Positions 35,955-48,277 of a stretch of 64,000 nt of DNA are shown here, piece after piece (position 1 is the first letter of the stretch; the number at the start of each line of letters is the position of its first letter). A program made the position numbers and the translations under genes. The notes beneath the pieces are model-generated. The model ran no database searches and had not been told where the DNA came from. It saw nothing but the letters and a program-made list of their open reading frames with translations. Origin of the DNA: Hemerocallis citrina. Its lineage: Eukaryota > Streptophyta > Magnoliopsida > Asparagales > Asphodelaceae. Where the stretch lies: positions 141,935,089 to 141,999,088 of the forward strand of contig CM030367.1 in NCBI GenBank assembly GCA_017893485.1, written 5' to 3'.

Positions 35955-38900
35955 ATGAAGATCATAAGCTGGAACGTAAGAGGTTTGGGCAACTCTAATA
36001 AATTTTCTTTTATAAAAGAAGGCATCCGCAGCTGTTCCCCCCATGTAGTATGCTTACAGGAGACAAAACTGTGTAACCCAACATCCAACAAACTCTCATC
36101 TATTGGCGGCACTATTATCACTAATTGGATCCAATTAGACTCCATACAACGCTGCAGTGGTATCCTGCTTGGTTGGAATGACAATGTACTCGAATGCTCC
36201 TACTCAGCCTGCGATATCTTCTCAATCTCAGCATCCTTCAAGAGCCGGTACTCTGATGCGCAATGGTCTATTACCACTGTCTATGCACCCTTTGAGCTAG
36301 ATGATAGGGAACTATGCTTCCACAAAATCAAACAAAGAAGACAATTCCTCCATGATGCCTGGATCCTTTGTGGGGACTTCAATTTTACTATCTCTGACTC
36401 TGAGAGATCTAGCGGTCGGGGCTCCTCCAGAGATATGAAAAGCTTCCGTAATGTTATCCAAGACCTTGCTTTGATTGATCTTCCACTGTCAGGAAGGAAA
36501 TACACTTGGACAAATTTGCGTGCAACACCCTCAATGGCCAGACTTGATAGATTCCTCGTCTCCGCCACTTGGGATCTCTCCTACCCAGCTAGCATACAAT
36601 CCTCTCTACCAAGATATTCATCAGATCACTGCCCCATCGTCCTCGATACTCAGGCACTCCAACACTGCAATTTCTATTTCAAGTTTGAAAAGGCCTAGCT
36701 TTTGCAGCCCTCTTTTATCCCTGCAGTTAATAATTAGTGGCAACATTTCCACTGCACGGGCAATCCAGTCGATGTTTTTTCACACAAGTTAGGCCTCCTC
36801 AGAAGGCGCATACGAAAGTGGCAATCAGAAACCTTGGGCACTATACCAACACGCAAAAAGCGGCTCCAAGAACTACTCCTTAAGCTTGAGATTGAAGCTG
36901 AGACTGTGCCTTCCCCTCCAGCCTCCCTAAAAGCCACTCAGCTTGAGCTTCAGAACTTGATCAAAGAAGAGGCAGTATATTGGAGACAGAGATCCCGAGT
37001 GCAATGGATCAAAGAAGGCGACACTAACTCCAAATTCTTTCACTCCATAGCAAATAGGAGAAGACGGAGAAACTTTATCCATAGCCTCAACATTGACAAC
37101 ACCACCACAACCAACCCTGCAGCAATCTGGGAGGCATTCGAGTCCCACTTTAAAGCCATCTATGGATCTGCCTCCATCTCCAATTTTAACATCGACTGGC
37201 CATCTCTTTACCCCACCAATACTGTCAGCCTGCATCACCTTGAAGAACCCATCACTATGGAAGAGCTACATAAGGCAGTGTTCGACATGAGTAGCGACAA
37301 AGCACCGGGCCCCGATTGTTTCTCAATGAGCTTCTATCATACATTTTGGGACACCGTTAAATATGACCTATTAAGTATGATATAATCTGTCTATAGAGGT
37401 GACATAGATATTGGGCGCTTAAACTACTCCAACATCATCCTTATTCCTAGGTGTGACGGGGCTAGCTTAGTCACTGACTATAGACCAATTAGCCTTCTCA
37501 ACTGCTCCCTGAAAATCTTCACAAAGATACTCGCCAACAGGCTCAGCCCTATCCTTCACTCCCTTGTGTCATCATCCCAAAGTGCTTTCCTCAAAGGCAA
37601 GTCGACAGTTGACTGCTTTCTTGTAGCCCATGAGACTATTAACCTGTGTAGCAGGAGAAATTCATACACCATTCTCTTCAAAATTGATTTTACAAAAGCT
37701 TTTGATACAGTTAGCTGGGATATCCTACTCCAACTACTTAAAGCCAGAGGGTTCGGGACATCATGGTGCAAATGGATTGAAATGATTCTCACCACAGCGA
37801 AATCTTTTGTTATCATTAATGGAGAGAAGGGCAGACAAATCAACTCCAAACGTGGCCTCAAACAAGGTGACCCCTTCTCACCGATGCTCTTTATCTTGGT
37901 GGTTGATGTCTTGGCAAAAATGTTACAGTATGGGAGGAGCAATGGCACTTTCTCACAGCTGCCGATAGGAGGCCAGTTATCTCACCTTTCAGTTCTCCAG
38001 TTCGCTGATGATACCCTGATATTCTGCAAAGGCGATGAACAAGAGATTTTGAATCTCAAGATTGCCCTTCAGCTATTTGCAAACATCTCTGGATTAGTTA
38101 TCAACTTTACAATATCCTCTGTCGTTTATTTTGGTCGTTCTCAAGCCAAGCTTCATGCTTTCTCCACTATCCTAGGATGCAAGGAGGACAGACTCCCAAT
38201 CTCATATCTTGGCATGCCCCTATCCAAGGGCAAGTTGTGCAAGCGGCATTGGCAACCCCTCATTCTCAAAATAGAGAGGCGTTTATCGGTTTGGAAAGGT
38301 AAACTACTCTCTAAAGGAGGACGACTGATCCTCATCAATGCGGTGTTAAGTGCCCTGCCTGTATACTTCGCATCCTTCTTCCGTCTTCCCAAATGGGTCA
38401 TCAAACGCATTGATCAAATTAGAAGCAGATTCTTCTGGTGCGGGGCTGACAAAGATTCAAGGGGCATTGCTTGCACTAATTGGCGCACCATCTGCCAACC
38501 CAAAGATCAAGGAGGCCTTGGAGTCCTGGAGTTGCAAGCTTTCAACGAAGCTTTACTTATGAAGTGGTGGTGGAACATTCTTGCAACTGACTCCCTTGTC
38601 AGTAAAACACTACATTATCTATATTACAAAAGATCTACTAAAGCTTTTGTTTGCCCACTGGCAGCCTCCCAATTTTGGAAAGGCATCTTCAATCTCCAAA
38701 ACCAATTCCTAATAAATGTTCACTGGCAACTTGGCAATGGTGATAGGATCTCATTCTGGCATGCTAGATGGATTAATGGGCACAGTATAGCCACTCTCTA
38801 CCCCTCGCTAGCTGCTGCAGCTTGGAATCCCAAAGTTGAGGTTTCATCGCAGGGTGCATGGGTACAGGGGGTCTGGCATTGGCAACCCAGACTTAACTGT

Positions 38901-39630
38901 ATCACTTCGCAACCCCTTCATGCAGAGAAACAAAGCCTTCTACTAGCACTTGCAGAATTTCGACCCTCAGACGAGTGCGATACCCCAACGTGGAGACTTA
39001 CACCTACTGGACTCAGTACAGTCAGCCTACAAATTCTTCACTCTATCTGGATTGTGATCTCCCTTCTTCAAGACAATTTGGACTTCATCAGCGCCATTGA
39101 AGTGCAAAATCTTCATTTGGCAATTGAGTCAGGGCCTAGTCAACTCCAAGGAGTTTTTGAGCTCTAAGGGATGGCCGGGGGACACGACATGTGCAGCTTG
39201 CACATATCCTGTCGAGTCAGCATGCCATATCTTCTTCTTATGCCCGGTGGCATTAGAAACCTGGAAATACTTCACTGCACTTTTCCACATACAAACATTC
39301 CCCACTACCATGCATGATTGTATTGCTTCATGGTGCCTTGGCACACAGACACACAGACACACTTGGCACCTCCTCACTATTGCTATATGCTGGAGCATCT
39401 GGATAGCTAGAAATGACTGTACTTTCTCTGCAAATTCTTCTTCATCTCGTGGGATTATTTCTAATGCAATTTTTTGGTTTCGATCTTGGTTAGATGGGAT
39501 CGGCAGTGAGAAGAAAAAGCAAGCGATGGTGCAAGAAATGACAGATGCAAACGTGCAAGACCTTCTACTCCATGAGACACTAGTGCGCAGCGACCAGACT
39601 GCGAGTGATGAAGGAAGTTGTTCCTGGTGA
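35955..39630 (+). pseudogene. LINE ORF2: endonuclease and reverse transcriptase
   Basis: Start ATG at 35955 (MKIISWNVRGLGN). The AP-endonuclease domain shows LQETK, TTVYAP, CGDFN and SSDHCPIVL (to about 36650). After in-frame stops at 36696-36698, 36735-36737 and 37383-37385 the same frame continues with SDKAPGPDCFSM, the RT motifs TDYRPISLLN, FKIDFTKAFD, GLKQGDPFSP and FADDT (about 38005), and the RT thumb. A frameshift near 39015 moves the C-terminal Cys/His region (CKIFIWQL...CAAC...CHIFFLC) to the next frame, which ends at 39628-39630. The protein would nick target DNA and prime reverse transcription; this copy cannot without repair. Confidence 0.92.
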
Positions 39631-40663
39631 CTTCAAGACTGATCAGTGAGATTTTTTGACCCTATATGGGTACTATGTCTGGTTTTGTGTTTTTGTTTGG
39701 ATATACTTTTGGCCGTGATAACGGCCTTTATGTCGTCTTGTTGCCTCTCTAGTTGACTTATCTACAGACCATGAATTCAGTTTGCATACTGAATTGGCTT
39801 GGTCTACTTTTGTACTCTTAACTTTATTTCAGTTTATATATAAATCTTTTTGTGAGGTAGGGACTTACCCTACCATTTCCCTTCAAAAAAAAGAGCATCT
39901 GTAGTCGTTGAGAGCCAAATTTTAGCTATTTGGCAAATAAAAATGGAAAAAATGACTTTACGCTTCAATCATCGAAAGCCAAAATTTGGAAAATTTTTTC
40001 ATTATTTAAAATCTCGGACGAAAGATTGTTTTCCTTCCCATGCAAAAAAAAGAAAAAATTCAAACGGACGGGGAATGATTTTCCGTCCGTCTTATTTAAA
40101 AAAAATCGACAACTTTAAATCATAATTAATTCCTTAATAAATGTTAAATTTATCCTAATTATTTCTTAATTATTAATTAATTAACTTTTAAACCTAAGTT
40201 TAACCCACAGAAATCATTATAGGGTCGTTCTATAGAAATTTTTAAGAAAGAAATGTATGAGACGGGGCTTCATCTCCCGTCCCACTTCATTTCTGATTTT
40301 TTTAAAAAAATGGAACGGATGGGGATTCATCTCCCGTCAGAATGTTTTTTAATTTTTTAAAAAAAATATGTAAGGACGATGTATTATTTCCCGTCCCTCG
40401 ATGTGTCAGGCAAAAAAGTGTAGGGACGATGTATTATTTCCCATCCGAGCTCTCCGACGAAAGATAATTTTTTGTCCAATCAATCAGACGATAAATCATT
40501 TGCCATTAGCTATATTTTGGCAATTGCCATTTCGTCTACCAAATATAGCCAGCGACTGTTCATTCGAAACGCAAATTTTGGGTAAATGGCCAACGACTAC
40601 AGCGCAACTTTTCCCAAATTTTGTAAAATTTGGGGAAATGGCCAACGACTACAGATGCTCTAA

Positions 40664-41017
40664 TATGATGCATCTTCTAGAGGTGGTTTGGTTGAATGTA
40701 CTGTAGCGAGAGAAAAATATTGTAGCGAAAATAAATTCTTGGATTTGATTTCTTAAAATAGCTTTCGTTGGATGTAGATTTACTGTAGCTGGAATTATCT
40801 TCCAAGAAAGATTAGTTTTGTTTGAGTTGTAAGAACACTGTAGCGACCGTAACTTTAAATTTTTTTAACTTTTTATTATGCATTACTGTAGCTACAGTAA
40901 TAATCAAAAAAAAAACTACAACCAACCAAAGTGCTGCTACAGTATTCTCGCAGGAAAATACTTTTTCGCAGCACATTTATATGCATCAAAACCACCTCTA
41001 TAAGGAAAAAATATCCC
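40664..41017. repeat. Probable MITE with GAGGTGGTTT termini
   Basis: No gene is seen. The stretch has inverse ends CTAGAGGTGGTTTGG (about 40678) and ATGCATCAAAACCACCTCTA (about 40984-41003) and internal ACTGTAGCTACAGTAAT. A related 3' part recurs at 42900-43070. Superfamily not determined. Confidence 0.4.
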
Positions 41018-41042
41018 TTAGAGCATCCACAATGGTTTATTA

Positions 41043-41806
41043 GAGCATCTGTAATCGTTGAAGTGAAAAATATGCATATATGGATAAACAGAAATAGGAA
41101 TCGAAGTTTTGCTGCAGTCGTTGAAAGCTATTTTTTAGCTTTTTATGGTAAAATAATAAGTGACGGCACTTCATGTGCCGTCGGAGGGAAAAAAGAAAAA
41201 AAATACAGGTAAAATTTGTGGGACGGCAGTCGAAGTGCCGTCCGAGCGAAAAAAAAAAAAAAAAAAATGGAGCGACGGCACTCGAAGTGCCGTCGGAGGA
41301 AAAAAGATTGGAAGTGCAAAACAAAAATTACAAAAAAATTATAAAAATTACAAAGAAATTATAAAAATTAGAAAAAATTACAAAAATTACAAAAACATTA
41401 CAAAAAATTACAAAAACAATTCGAAAATTACAAAAAAACCCAAAAGTGGTGGGATGGTACTTCAAGTGCCGTCCGACCATTTTTGGCTATTTTGGGGTTT
41501 TTTTTTAATTACGAAAATAATTTTTTTTGGTGGGACGGCACTTCAAGTGCCGTCCGACAATTAAAAATAATTTTTTTTTGTGCGACGGCACTTCAAGTGT
41601 CGTCCGACAATTAAAAATAATTTTTTTTTGTGCGACGGCACTTCGAGTGCCGTCACTCAAATATGGATGATTCTCAAACCCATTCTCATTTATAGCACAT
41701 GACTGTAGCGAAATATGGATAAAATGGATATTTGGCAAACGAGTGCAGCGCATTTTTTAGTCAAATATCCATTTTATCGATATTTAGCAAACGACTACAG
41801 ATGCTC
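41043..41806. mobile_element. Tourist-like MITE B, nested in MITE C
   Basis: The ends GAGCATCTGTAATCGTTG and AACGACTACAGATGCTC form the inverted repeat; TTA flanks both sides (41040-41042 and 41807-41809). Length 764 bp. The interior carries seven copies of one short palindrome and A-rich filler. No ORF of its own; short frames here read through the repeats. Confidence 0.9.
41162..41654. repeat. Seven-copy palindrome array in MITE B
   Basis: A 21-nt palindrome (GACGGCACTT then C then AAGTGCCGTC in the commonest form) sits at 41162, 41222, 41274, 41453, 41534, 41584 and 41634. The last three are in a 50-bp tandem period. Variants keep the stem paired at most positions. Confidence 0.9.
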
Positions 41807-42451
41807 TTATATTTTTTGGCAAAATGAAAAATGAGAATTGACAAATGAGAAATTGCTACACTGGTTCATTTATCATATTTTAAGAAAGAATTAATTTTTT
41901 AATCGGACGGAACTTGTTGTTCCGTCCGAGAGGTATTTTTGTAATTTTTAGTCAAATTAAAATAGTGTTAGTTATTAATTAGTAATTGGTTAATTAATTA
42001 ATTAATTATTAAAATAATATTAAATTTTTATTAAATACATTCTAAAAGTAATTAGTGTGTTAATTAATGAGTTTAAACACATGAAAGTGACACCTCCATT
42101 TCAAACGGGACATGTTGTCCCGTTTCTTGATTTTTTTTTAGATCAGACGGGCGATATTTTTTTTGTGTGGACGGAATAACATGTTACGTCCGATACTTTT
42201 GTTGAAAACTATATATAAAAAAATCGGGATGAAACAACTTGTTTCGTCCAATTCGATTAAAAAAGTAAATAAATAAGGAACGGAACAATATATTCTGTCC
42301 CCTACATTTTGAGAATGAACAAATCGTTTCTCAAATATGAGAAGCAACTATAGCTCATTTTTCAAAATATGACAATATAGTAAATCATTGTGGGCATATT
42401 TTTGTCAAAATATGACAAAATGGTAAATTTAGAAAACCACTGTGGATGCTC

Positions 42452-42930
42452 TTGCTCCTTTGTCTGGACTTTTTGTTTAGCCTTCTTTCAACTTTTACTT
42501 CGATTTTGTCCTATTTTCTTACTTTTGACTAATTTCGGAATATTATTACCGAATAAATTGTCCGTAGGGTAAACATTTTTTTTTCTTTTTCTTTGACTTG
42601 TGACTAAGTATTGATGACCTTTTTGTGTGAATTTCACAAATTTCATTTGATTATAATAATCTACTAAATTCTGCCAATATTGATAGCAAATACTAAAGAA
42701 TGCATTGTGTGTGGGATTCGTCATTATAATTTCTATTCCTGAGTTTCAAACTCTTAATTTCTTACTTGTCAATATTGTCATTTATATAATAAAATAGTAT
42801 TTTAAATTGTTCAGTGTCTTTTTTTTAAAATAATATTTGGATAGAGTCAAACGACTCCAACTTTGAAATAGAATGTAAAGAAATATAAGAGTAGCATACA
42901 ACAGGAATGATTAGTTGTATTACTGAAGCT
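42452..42930. repeat. Local duplication, copy 1
   Basis: About 470 bp noncoding sequence (TTTGACTTGTGACTAAGTAT, TCTACTAAATTCTGCCAATA, AGAGTAGCATACAACAGGAA) matched in order by 43060-44030. Copy 1 lacks the Helitron and the small MITE, so it reveals both empty sites. Confidence 0.8.
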
Positions 42931-43179
42931 ACAGTAATACTCAAAAAAAAAAGAAAAAAAAAACTACAGCCAACCAAAGAGTTGCTGCTGTATTTCCCCT
43001 GGGAAATGCTTTTTTACTACATATTTATATGCATCCAAACCACCTCTGCGTGGAAAAATTATCCCTTACTCCTCTGTTTGGATTTTTGTTTACATTTTTT
43101 TTTCTTTCTTTTTCTTTGACTTGTGATTAAGTATTGATGACTTTTTTGGGTGCATTTCATAAATTTCATTTGACTATTA

Positions 43180-43637
43180 TCTATATAATAAAACAAAAAG
43201 AAAGCTATCAAGTGGTTCTCCTTCAATCCCCCCAAAAATTAAAGGCTCAGATCTAACTTTACAAAATATATTTTCCCTTCAATAGTTCTCCCAAAAACTC
43301 AAATTCAAATTCCCCACCCAAAATAACTCCTATATTTTTTTTATTTCTCTCTCTCTCTCTCTTTCTCTCTCTCCATCCCTCTTCTATTCAAAAAATTAAG
43401 AAAATAAAAATTTTACAAATTTTTAAAAATTAAAAAACAAAAAAAATTTAAAATTTAAAAACATAAAAATTAATTTTAAAAAAATAATTAAAAAATCATA
43501 TAATATGTATTATATTTTTTTGCTTTATGTTTCCTATTTTAATTAATTTGCTGAACCTTCAAAACTATTTTATATGATCAAATATGGTGCACCGTTCCGA
43601 AGACGTGCCGCAGACACGTGTCAACGGGCAAACCTAG
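43180..43637 (+). mobile_element. Non-autonomous Helitron, 458 bp
   Basis: The 5' end is TCTATATAATAAAAC preceded by A. The 3' end is CTAG followed by T, with a short hairpin (ACGTG...CACGT) ahead of GGGCAAACCTAG. These are the Helitron rules (A|TC...CTRR|T, no duplication). The neighbouring duplicate shows the uninterrupted target. No Rep/helicase coding; it would need proteins in trans. Confidence 0.85.
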
Positions 43638-43694
43638 TACTCTACTAAATTCGGCCAATATTTAGCAAATACTAAAAAATGCATTGTGCGTGGG

Positions 43695-43832
43695 ACCTCA
43701 AATTTTACCTTAAACATACCCCAACCACTAAAAGACATGTTTGAATAATATTTTAATCATTTTTTGTTTGTCTTTAATGGTTGGGATTTTGTCTTTTAGT
43801 GATTGGGCTAAATTTAGGATAAATTTTGAGGT
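43695..43832. mobile_element. Small MITE, 138 bp
   Basis: The inverted ends ACCTCAAATTTTACC and GATAAATTTTGAGGT extend inward with CACTAAAAGACA / TGTCTTTTAGTG. It is absent from the duplicate copy at 42.7 kb, which defines it as an insertion. Superfamily not settled. Confidence 0.75.
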
Positions 43833-44179
43833 ATGTATAACATTTGTGATAATTTCTATTCTTGAGTTTCAAACTCTTTCTTAGATGTCAATATTGTCAT
43901 TTATATAAAAAATAGTATTTTAAACTGTCCAGTGTCTTTTTTTATTATAACCGCATAGAGTCAAACGCCAGCCTAGAAATAGTATATAAAGAAATATAGG
44001 AGTAGCATACAAGAGTAGCATACAACATGAATGATTACAAGGAGTATTACATATGTACATAAAAAGGGGATTAATACAAAATCATCTATCACAATGGTAG
44101 CTAAGATGGCTGCCAATCACTCTGAACGACGCAGACGATAGCAAAGAATGAATATACGACCTGAAAAGAGGGCGAAAGC

Positions 44180-47056
44180 GGGGGGCGGCAGCTTGGTCTC
44201 ATCGCCGTCGCCCCATCGCAGGGTAGCTGGCGTCCATCTGGCCATTCCATTTTCGTCGCAGGCCCAGACCTACACCGACGCCCAGATCTGGTCGAACGCG
44301 CTGGCCTACATCGACGCTTGATCGGGCCGAGATCTGGGTCCTCGCCGATCCCGCTGCGCGATCGCCCCCTATCGACTCCTCCCTCTGCACGTTCGACCTC
44401 CTACATTTGAGATCGAGCACCTGCGATCCCGCGGCGCATTCGAGCTCCTCCATTTGAGAGCGAGCGACAGGTTGGAGAGGGCCCAGATCCGGGTCCCCTG
44501 CGTGACCCCCCCTTTTCTGAGCTCCTCCCTCTCTTACGATTGAGGTGGCTGAGATCGAGGTTCGATGAGTCGCCGAAATCTATCGCTGCTGGTGTGATGG
44601 GGACCTGCCTTTGCATCGGAGGATTGAGGAGTTCGCTCATCCCCTACTGTGTCTTATTGCTGTCCCCTTCTTCGGTGCTGGTTGCAGTGCCATCGCTACC
44701 GCCACCATGTCCACACACTCAATGCCAACCGCAGTGATCTGCAGCTATGATTTGGATGTTGAGTTGCTGGTTGTGTATGCGAAGAAGAAAGAGTACGTGT
44801 GATGGTAGTACCAGAGTTAGAGACGGTAGCGGGTTGATCTGGTTATTGTTTGTATGGGGGGAGTGGAGGAGGTGCCTGGAATTGGTGTTGCACGGTTACG
44901 GGGCTAGGGCCTGAAGACGGGGTCCTTCCATAGGTGCGCACCTTTACAGCACTAGGTGGGACTTGGGTCCGTAGACGGGGTCCTCCCATGAGGTGTCCTG
45001 TAGAAATTGTTGAGGTGGAGATGTATCTGTTTTTATTCGGTAGTGGGGTAGTCGCACCCTGAATTCGACACCCGTTAATCAACAGCCACAGGTTTCGCAA
45101 CAGCGCTGCCACTACGCCCTCATCAATAAATTTGCAATCCACAACGTCCACCGCCCGTAGGGGTGAGAAGGAAAGGTGATACTTCTGTTAGTTGTGATTG
45201 TTTCGGATTTTGCTTGAGAGAGAGAGAGTGAGAGAGTGAGAGAGTAAAGATATTGCTTCTCTCTATTCTGTGCTGGTGTCTGTTAGTGTTTGTGAGAAAT
45301 CACTGGAGAGAGTAGATGTGTGTGAGAGGTGAAGGTATCATCTTCACGGCTCTCTCCTTATCGGTGTTCATGGTTAGGGTGACCGAGTGTTTTGTTTGGT
45401 AAAAAATTGCTGATGAGAGTTATAGCGTGACAGAGGTGAGTACCTTCTTCACGACTCTCCTTTTGGGTGCGACTCCGATTGGGTCATGTGTGAAGTTGTT
45501 GATCGAACTGCGATGAGTCCCAGGACCACGGATTGGTGTGCATATCGATCATAAAAGCTTAACAGATTTAATACGTGATCTAACCCTTTATAGCGAAATC
45601 TAGGGTTCACGAATTATAGAAGAAGATGATAGTTTCTAGCAACCTCGAGCCGTTAGCGACCCCAAGATCTTCTGCACGTATTCCTTCCTCGGGTTGGACG
45701 TCGGGTGGGCGACGGTCTCCCAACCTTTCTTCTCCTTGGCTGACATCTCTTTCTCTCCTTACGTGAATCACGAATTTAGAAAAAACTTCTTATCTCTGAT
45801 AATAAAAAAAAAACAGCCAGAGAATATTGGATATATATATAAGGCTACGGCAGGGACCATGAGGAGAAATTAGGGTTAGGTCTCCTAACGAATCTGGGTA
45901 TCCCATGTTCAGCCCGAACACACAACCCAGGCCCATTAACAATAGCTCGGTCCACTAAAGAGCTATTGTTGCACTACCTTCCTAATCCCAAATTATATTT
46001 ATGGGCTCCTTTTATTATATGCTCGTTCAGCTCTCCATGTTAAGATATCGAATGTCCGTCGATCAAATTAAGTTACTGACAACTATATTGATCAACATCT
46101 TTTATCCTTAAGTAGTACCACTCAACTTTATTTGTCATGTCGGATGTAATCCACCTGCAGGGTTTACATGACAATCCTTATGAGCTCCTTAAGGGGACAT
46201 CATCAACCTGACGTATCGGGACATGGATTCCTTTTACAATCAACAGCTCATCATACATACATTGCTATTACCCAATTCATAGAGGTTGTTGATCCATAAT
46301 GAATCTCACTCTTTTATGAGTCAAAGTAATGCACACTGCATATACATGTCTGTTATTATATCTGGATTAAGAGCATAAGCATCCATAATAACAGAGGTGT
46401 TTGTTCTCTTTTGTAGTCAGTACAAAGAGAACAACCTCAAGCGGTCCTGTTCAATACACACAAAGTGTACTAGTGTAAACCTATAGTCAAGATAGACTAA
46501 TACCAGATTACACTACAACCTTTCCAATGGATTGTCCAAGTCCGTCTAGGTTGTGAACTATTTATATATTCCATAGGGAACTGATAATATGATCTTCTGT
46601 GTGTCACCTCACACTATATTATCAACCTTATAGAATATCAGATACTTGCATTAATATTATAATAAACACAATATGCAAACATATGCCCATATGATTCTCA
46701 TTCAAAAAAAATAAGGAAATAAAGTTAATACAAAAGTGATGCTTTCAGTATATAACCCTAACAGCGTTGGTGAGGTAAAAGGATGGGAGCGTCAAATTTT
46801 CAAATCGCATATGATTCGATTCAGGTGGGTGTGCGCGTGCCGTGGAGGTGGGTGCTCGAAGCTTGCTTGACGGATATACAATTAGTTGGTCCTCGTAGTT
46901 TAGAGTGAGAGCTGATTATATGTACCGATCATGTCGCTTCATGTTTTATTTCTGTATGTAGGTTGTAACTTGTCCCAGTATGCTGGGGTTGTTCTGTTAA
47001 TTTCTTATTAATGAAACAGGGTGACCTTATTCCACCTTTTCCTCGGAAAAATAAAA
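44180..47056 (+). mobile_element. Retroposed insertion with 16-bp target duplication and poly-A
   Basis: Flanked by AAAAGAGGGCGAAAGC at 44164-44179 and 47057-47072, and ending in TCGGAAAAATAAAAAAAA. It therefore arrived by LINE-type target-primed reverse transcription. The 5' 1.3 kb is GC-rich and noncoding. The 3' end (TTAATGAAACAGGGTGACCT) resembles plant L1 tails. A copia LTR is nested inside (about 45500-46763), leaving about 1.6 kb of retroposon with no ORF1 or ORF2. It may be an internally deleted LINE or a retrocopied noncoding transcript. Confidence 0.75.
45500..46763 (-). mobile_element. Copia-type solo LTR (minus strand)
   Basis: On the minus strand this starts TGTTAGGGTTATATACTG at 46763 and contains a TATATATA-bearing stretch (about 45831) followed by a leader. 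The left border is approximate because no clear TG with a matching duplication of GCGTT was found. No coding domain. It is inserted in the retroposed sequence. Confidence 0.5.
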
Positions 47057-48277
47057 AAAAGAGGGCGAAAGCAAAGGGCAGCCCCCCTCCTATAAGCAAG
47101 CTGCAAGCATAATACACAACGCAAACGAACACAACACAATGCAAATCATAACTCGAAAATAGCATAAGCTGAAGAAATAGTAAGCAGGAAGCCCGAAAAC
47201 AATGCGTCGAATGAAACGACTAAAAAAGGTCCAGCATCAATAATACAACTAGCAACTTAATAACAACAGAGATAAGATTAGTCAATCCATCATAGATTAA
47301 AACAAGCCTCTAAGAAAACACAAACATTGAGTAAGGATACATAACTTGAAGAAAGAAGTGAGTAGAAGATAGATGTTAAGATAAAGGGGGCAGTAATATC
47401 CAAAGCAAAAGAAAGTAACATAGGGAAGAAGAAGAATATTAAACAAGAAGAGAGGGAAGATGAAAATCAGTCGAACAGACCAAAAGAACCAACCAAAGCA
47501 GCATCCGACACAAAACACCTTACCAAAAAAGCAGAAGAGAAAAGCTAGCTAACCAACATAGGAAACGAAGAAGCCTCCCTAGCCTACGGTCTTGGCAATA
47601 GGATCAGAGAGATATTTTTCTTCATCAGTAAGAAGACTGTCGGGTTTCAACCCAATCGGTAGAAACATGGGAAGCTTTACCAGTCTGTCCCTTGGGAGAG
47701 AGCGGAGTAACAGTCAATTTGGAAGAAGAGGAGGTGATAACAGCTGAAGTTTATCACATTAAGTAGAGTAGTAAGGATTCACATTCCACGCTGGCCAAGA
47801 GTTGACAATAGCAGAGGCAGAACGGGAGGAGGGTTCAGATGCAGGGCCCGAGTTGCTAAGCACATGCCTGGCTGGGGAAATAAGTAAGAGGTACTGATGA
47901 GGAGGCAGCAGCAGTGGCAGGAGGAGCAGAAACAGACGGCAGCAATGGTGTGGGATTTGGAGAAGCTTGCGTGGTAAGAGGTTGGGAGGCTTTAAAGGAG
48001 AGCGAGAAACTATAGCAGTAGATATACCCATTTGCTTAGAAGGATTGTAGTTAAATTGACCACGAACCTTGCCTTTAGAGTTGTTTCTGATGTGGGAATG
48101 GATTTTGGAAGAAGTAAAGTTAGTCTTAGCCGAGGAACCCTCATTAAACAAACTAGTCACATTGGAGATATCTAAGTTAGAAGAGTAGGGGGACAGCAAC
48201 CGCTATAGAAAAAGGAACCGAAGAAACCGCCTCATGATATGAAACCGAAATAGGAAATGAAGAGTCACCAATCCTTA

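Larger units (their letters stand above)
33836..39890 (+). mobile_element. L1-type LINE, near full length
   Basis: About 6.05 kb bounded by a 15-16-bp target duplication AAGAGCATCTGTAGTC (33820-33835 and 39891-39906) and ending in a short poly-A run just before the right copy. It contains a leader, ORF1 (zinc knuckles and a DUF4283-like domain), ORF2 (endonuclease, reverse transcriptase, C-terminal Cys/His region) and a 260-bp 3' untranslated region. Only a handful of stops and one frameshift separate it from coding capacity, suggesting a fairly recent insertion. Confidence 0.93.
33822..40660. mobile_element. Tourist-like MITE A, split by an L1 LINE
   Basis: The left 14 bp (33822-33835, GAGCATCTGTAGTC) and the remainder (from 39893) are separated by the LINE insertion. 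The right end is ACTACAGATGCTC at 40660. The 3-bp target duplication TAA flanks both ends (33819-33821 and 40661-40663), the PIF/Harbinger rule. Net length is about 770 bp. The interior carries palindromic words of the form GACGGGG...CCCGTC (for example 40068-40088, 40261-40281, 40318-40338, 40375-40395). Confidence 0.85.
41021..42451. mobile_element. Tourist-like MITE C, host of MITE B
   Basis: The left end is GAGCATCCACAATGGTTTA at 41021 and the right end is AACCACTGTGGATGCTC at 42451, a clear inverted pair. The flanks are TTA (41018-41020) and TTG (42452-42454), an imperfect duplication. Net length without the nested MITE B is about 660 bp. Internal palindromes are of the type CGGACGGAAC...GTTCCGTCCG (41913-41938) and GGGACATGTTGTCCC. 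Confidence 0.8.
43060..44035. repeat. Local duplication, copy 2 (with two insertions)
   Basis: Same sequence as 42452-42930, interrupted at 43180 by a Helitron and at 43695 by a small inverted-repeat element. No gene is seen. Confidence 0.8.

Noticed and set aside
44199..44640. GC-rich minus frames of 79-84 codons
   Set aside because: No domain, and the sequence belongs to a plus-oriented retroposed insertion by its poly-A tail.
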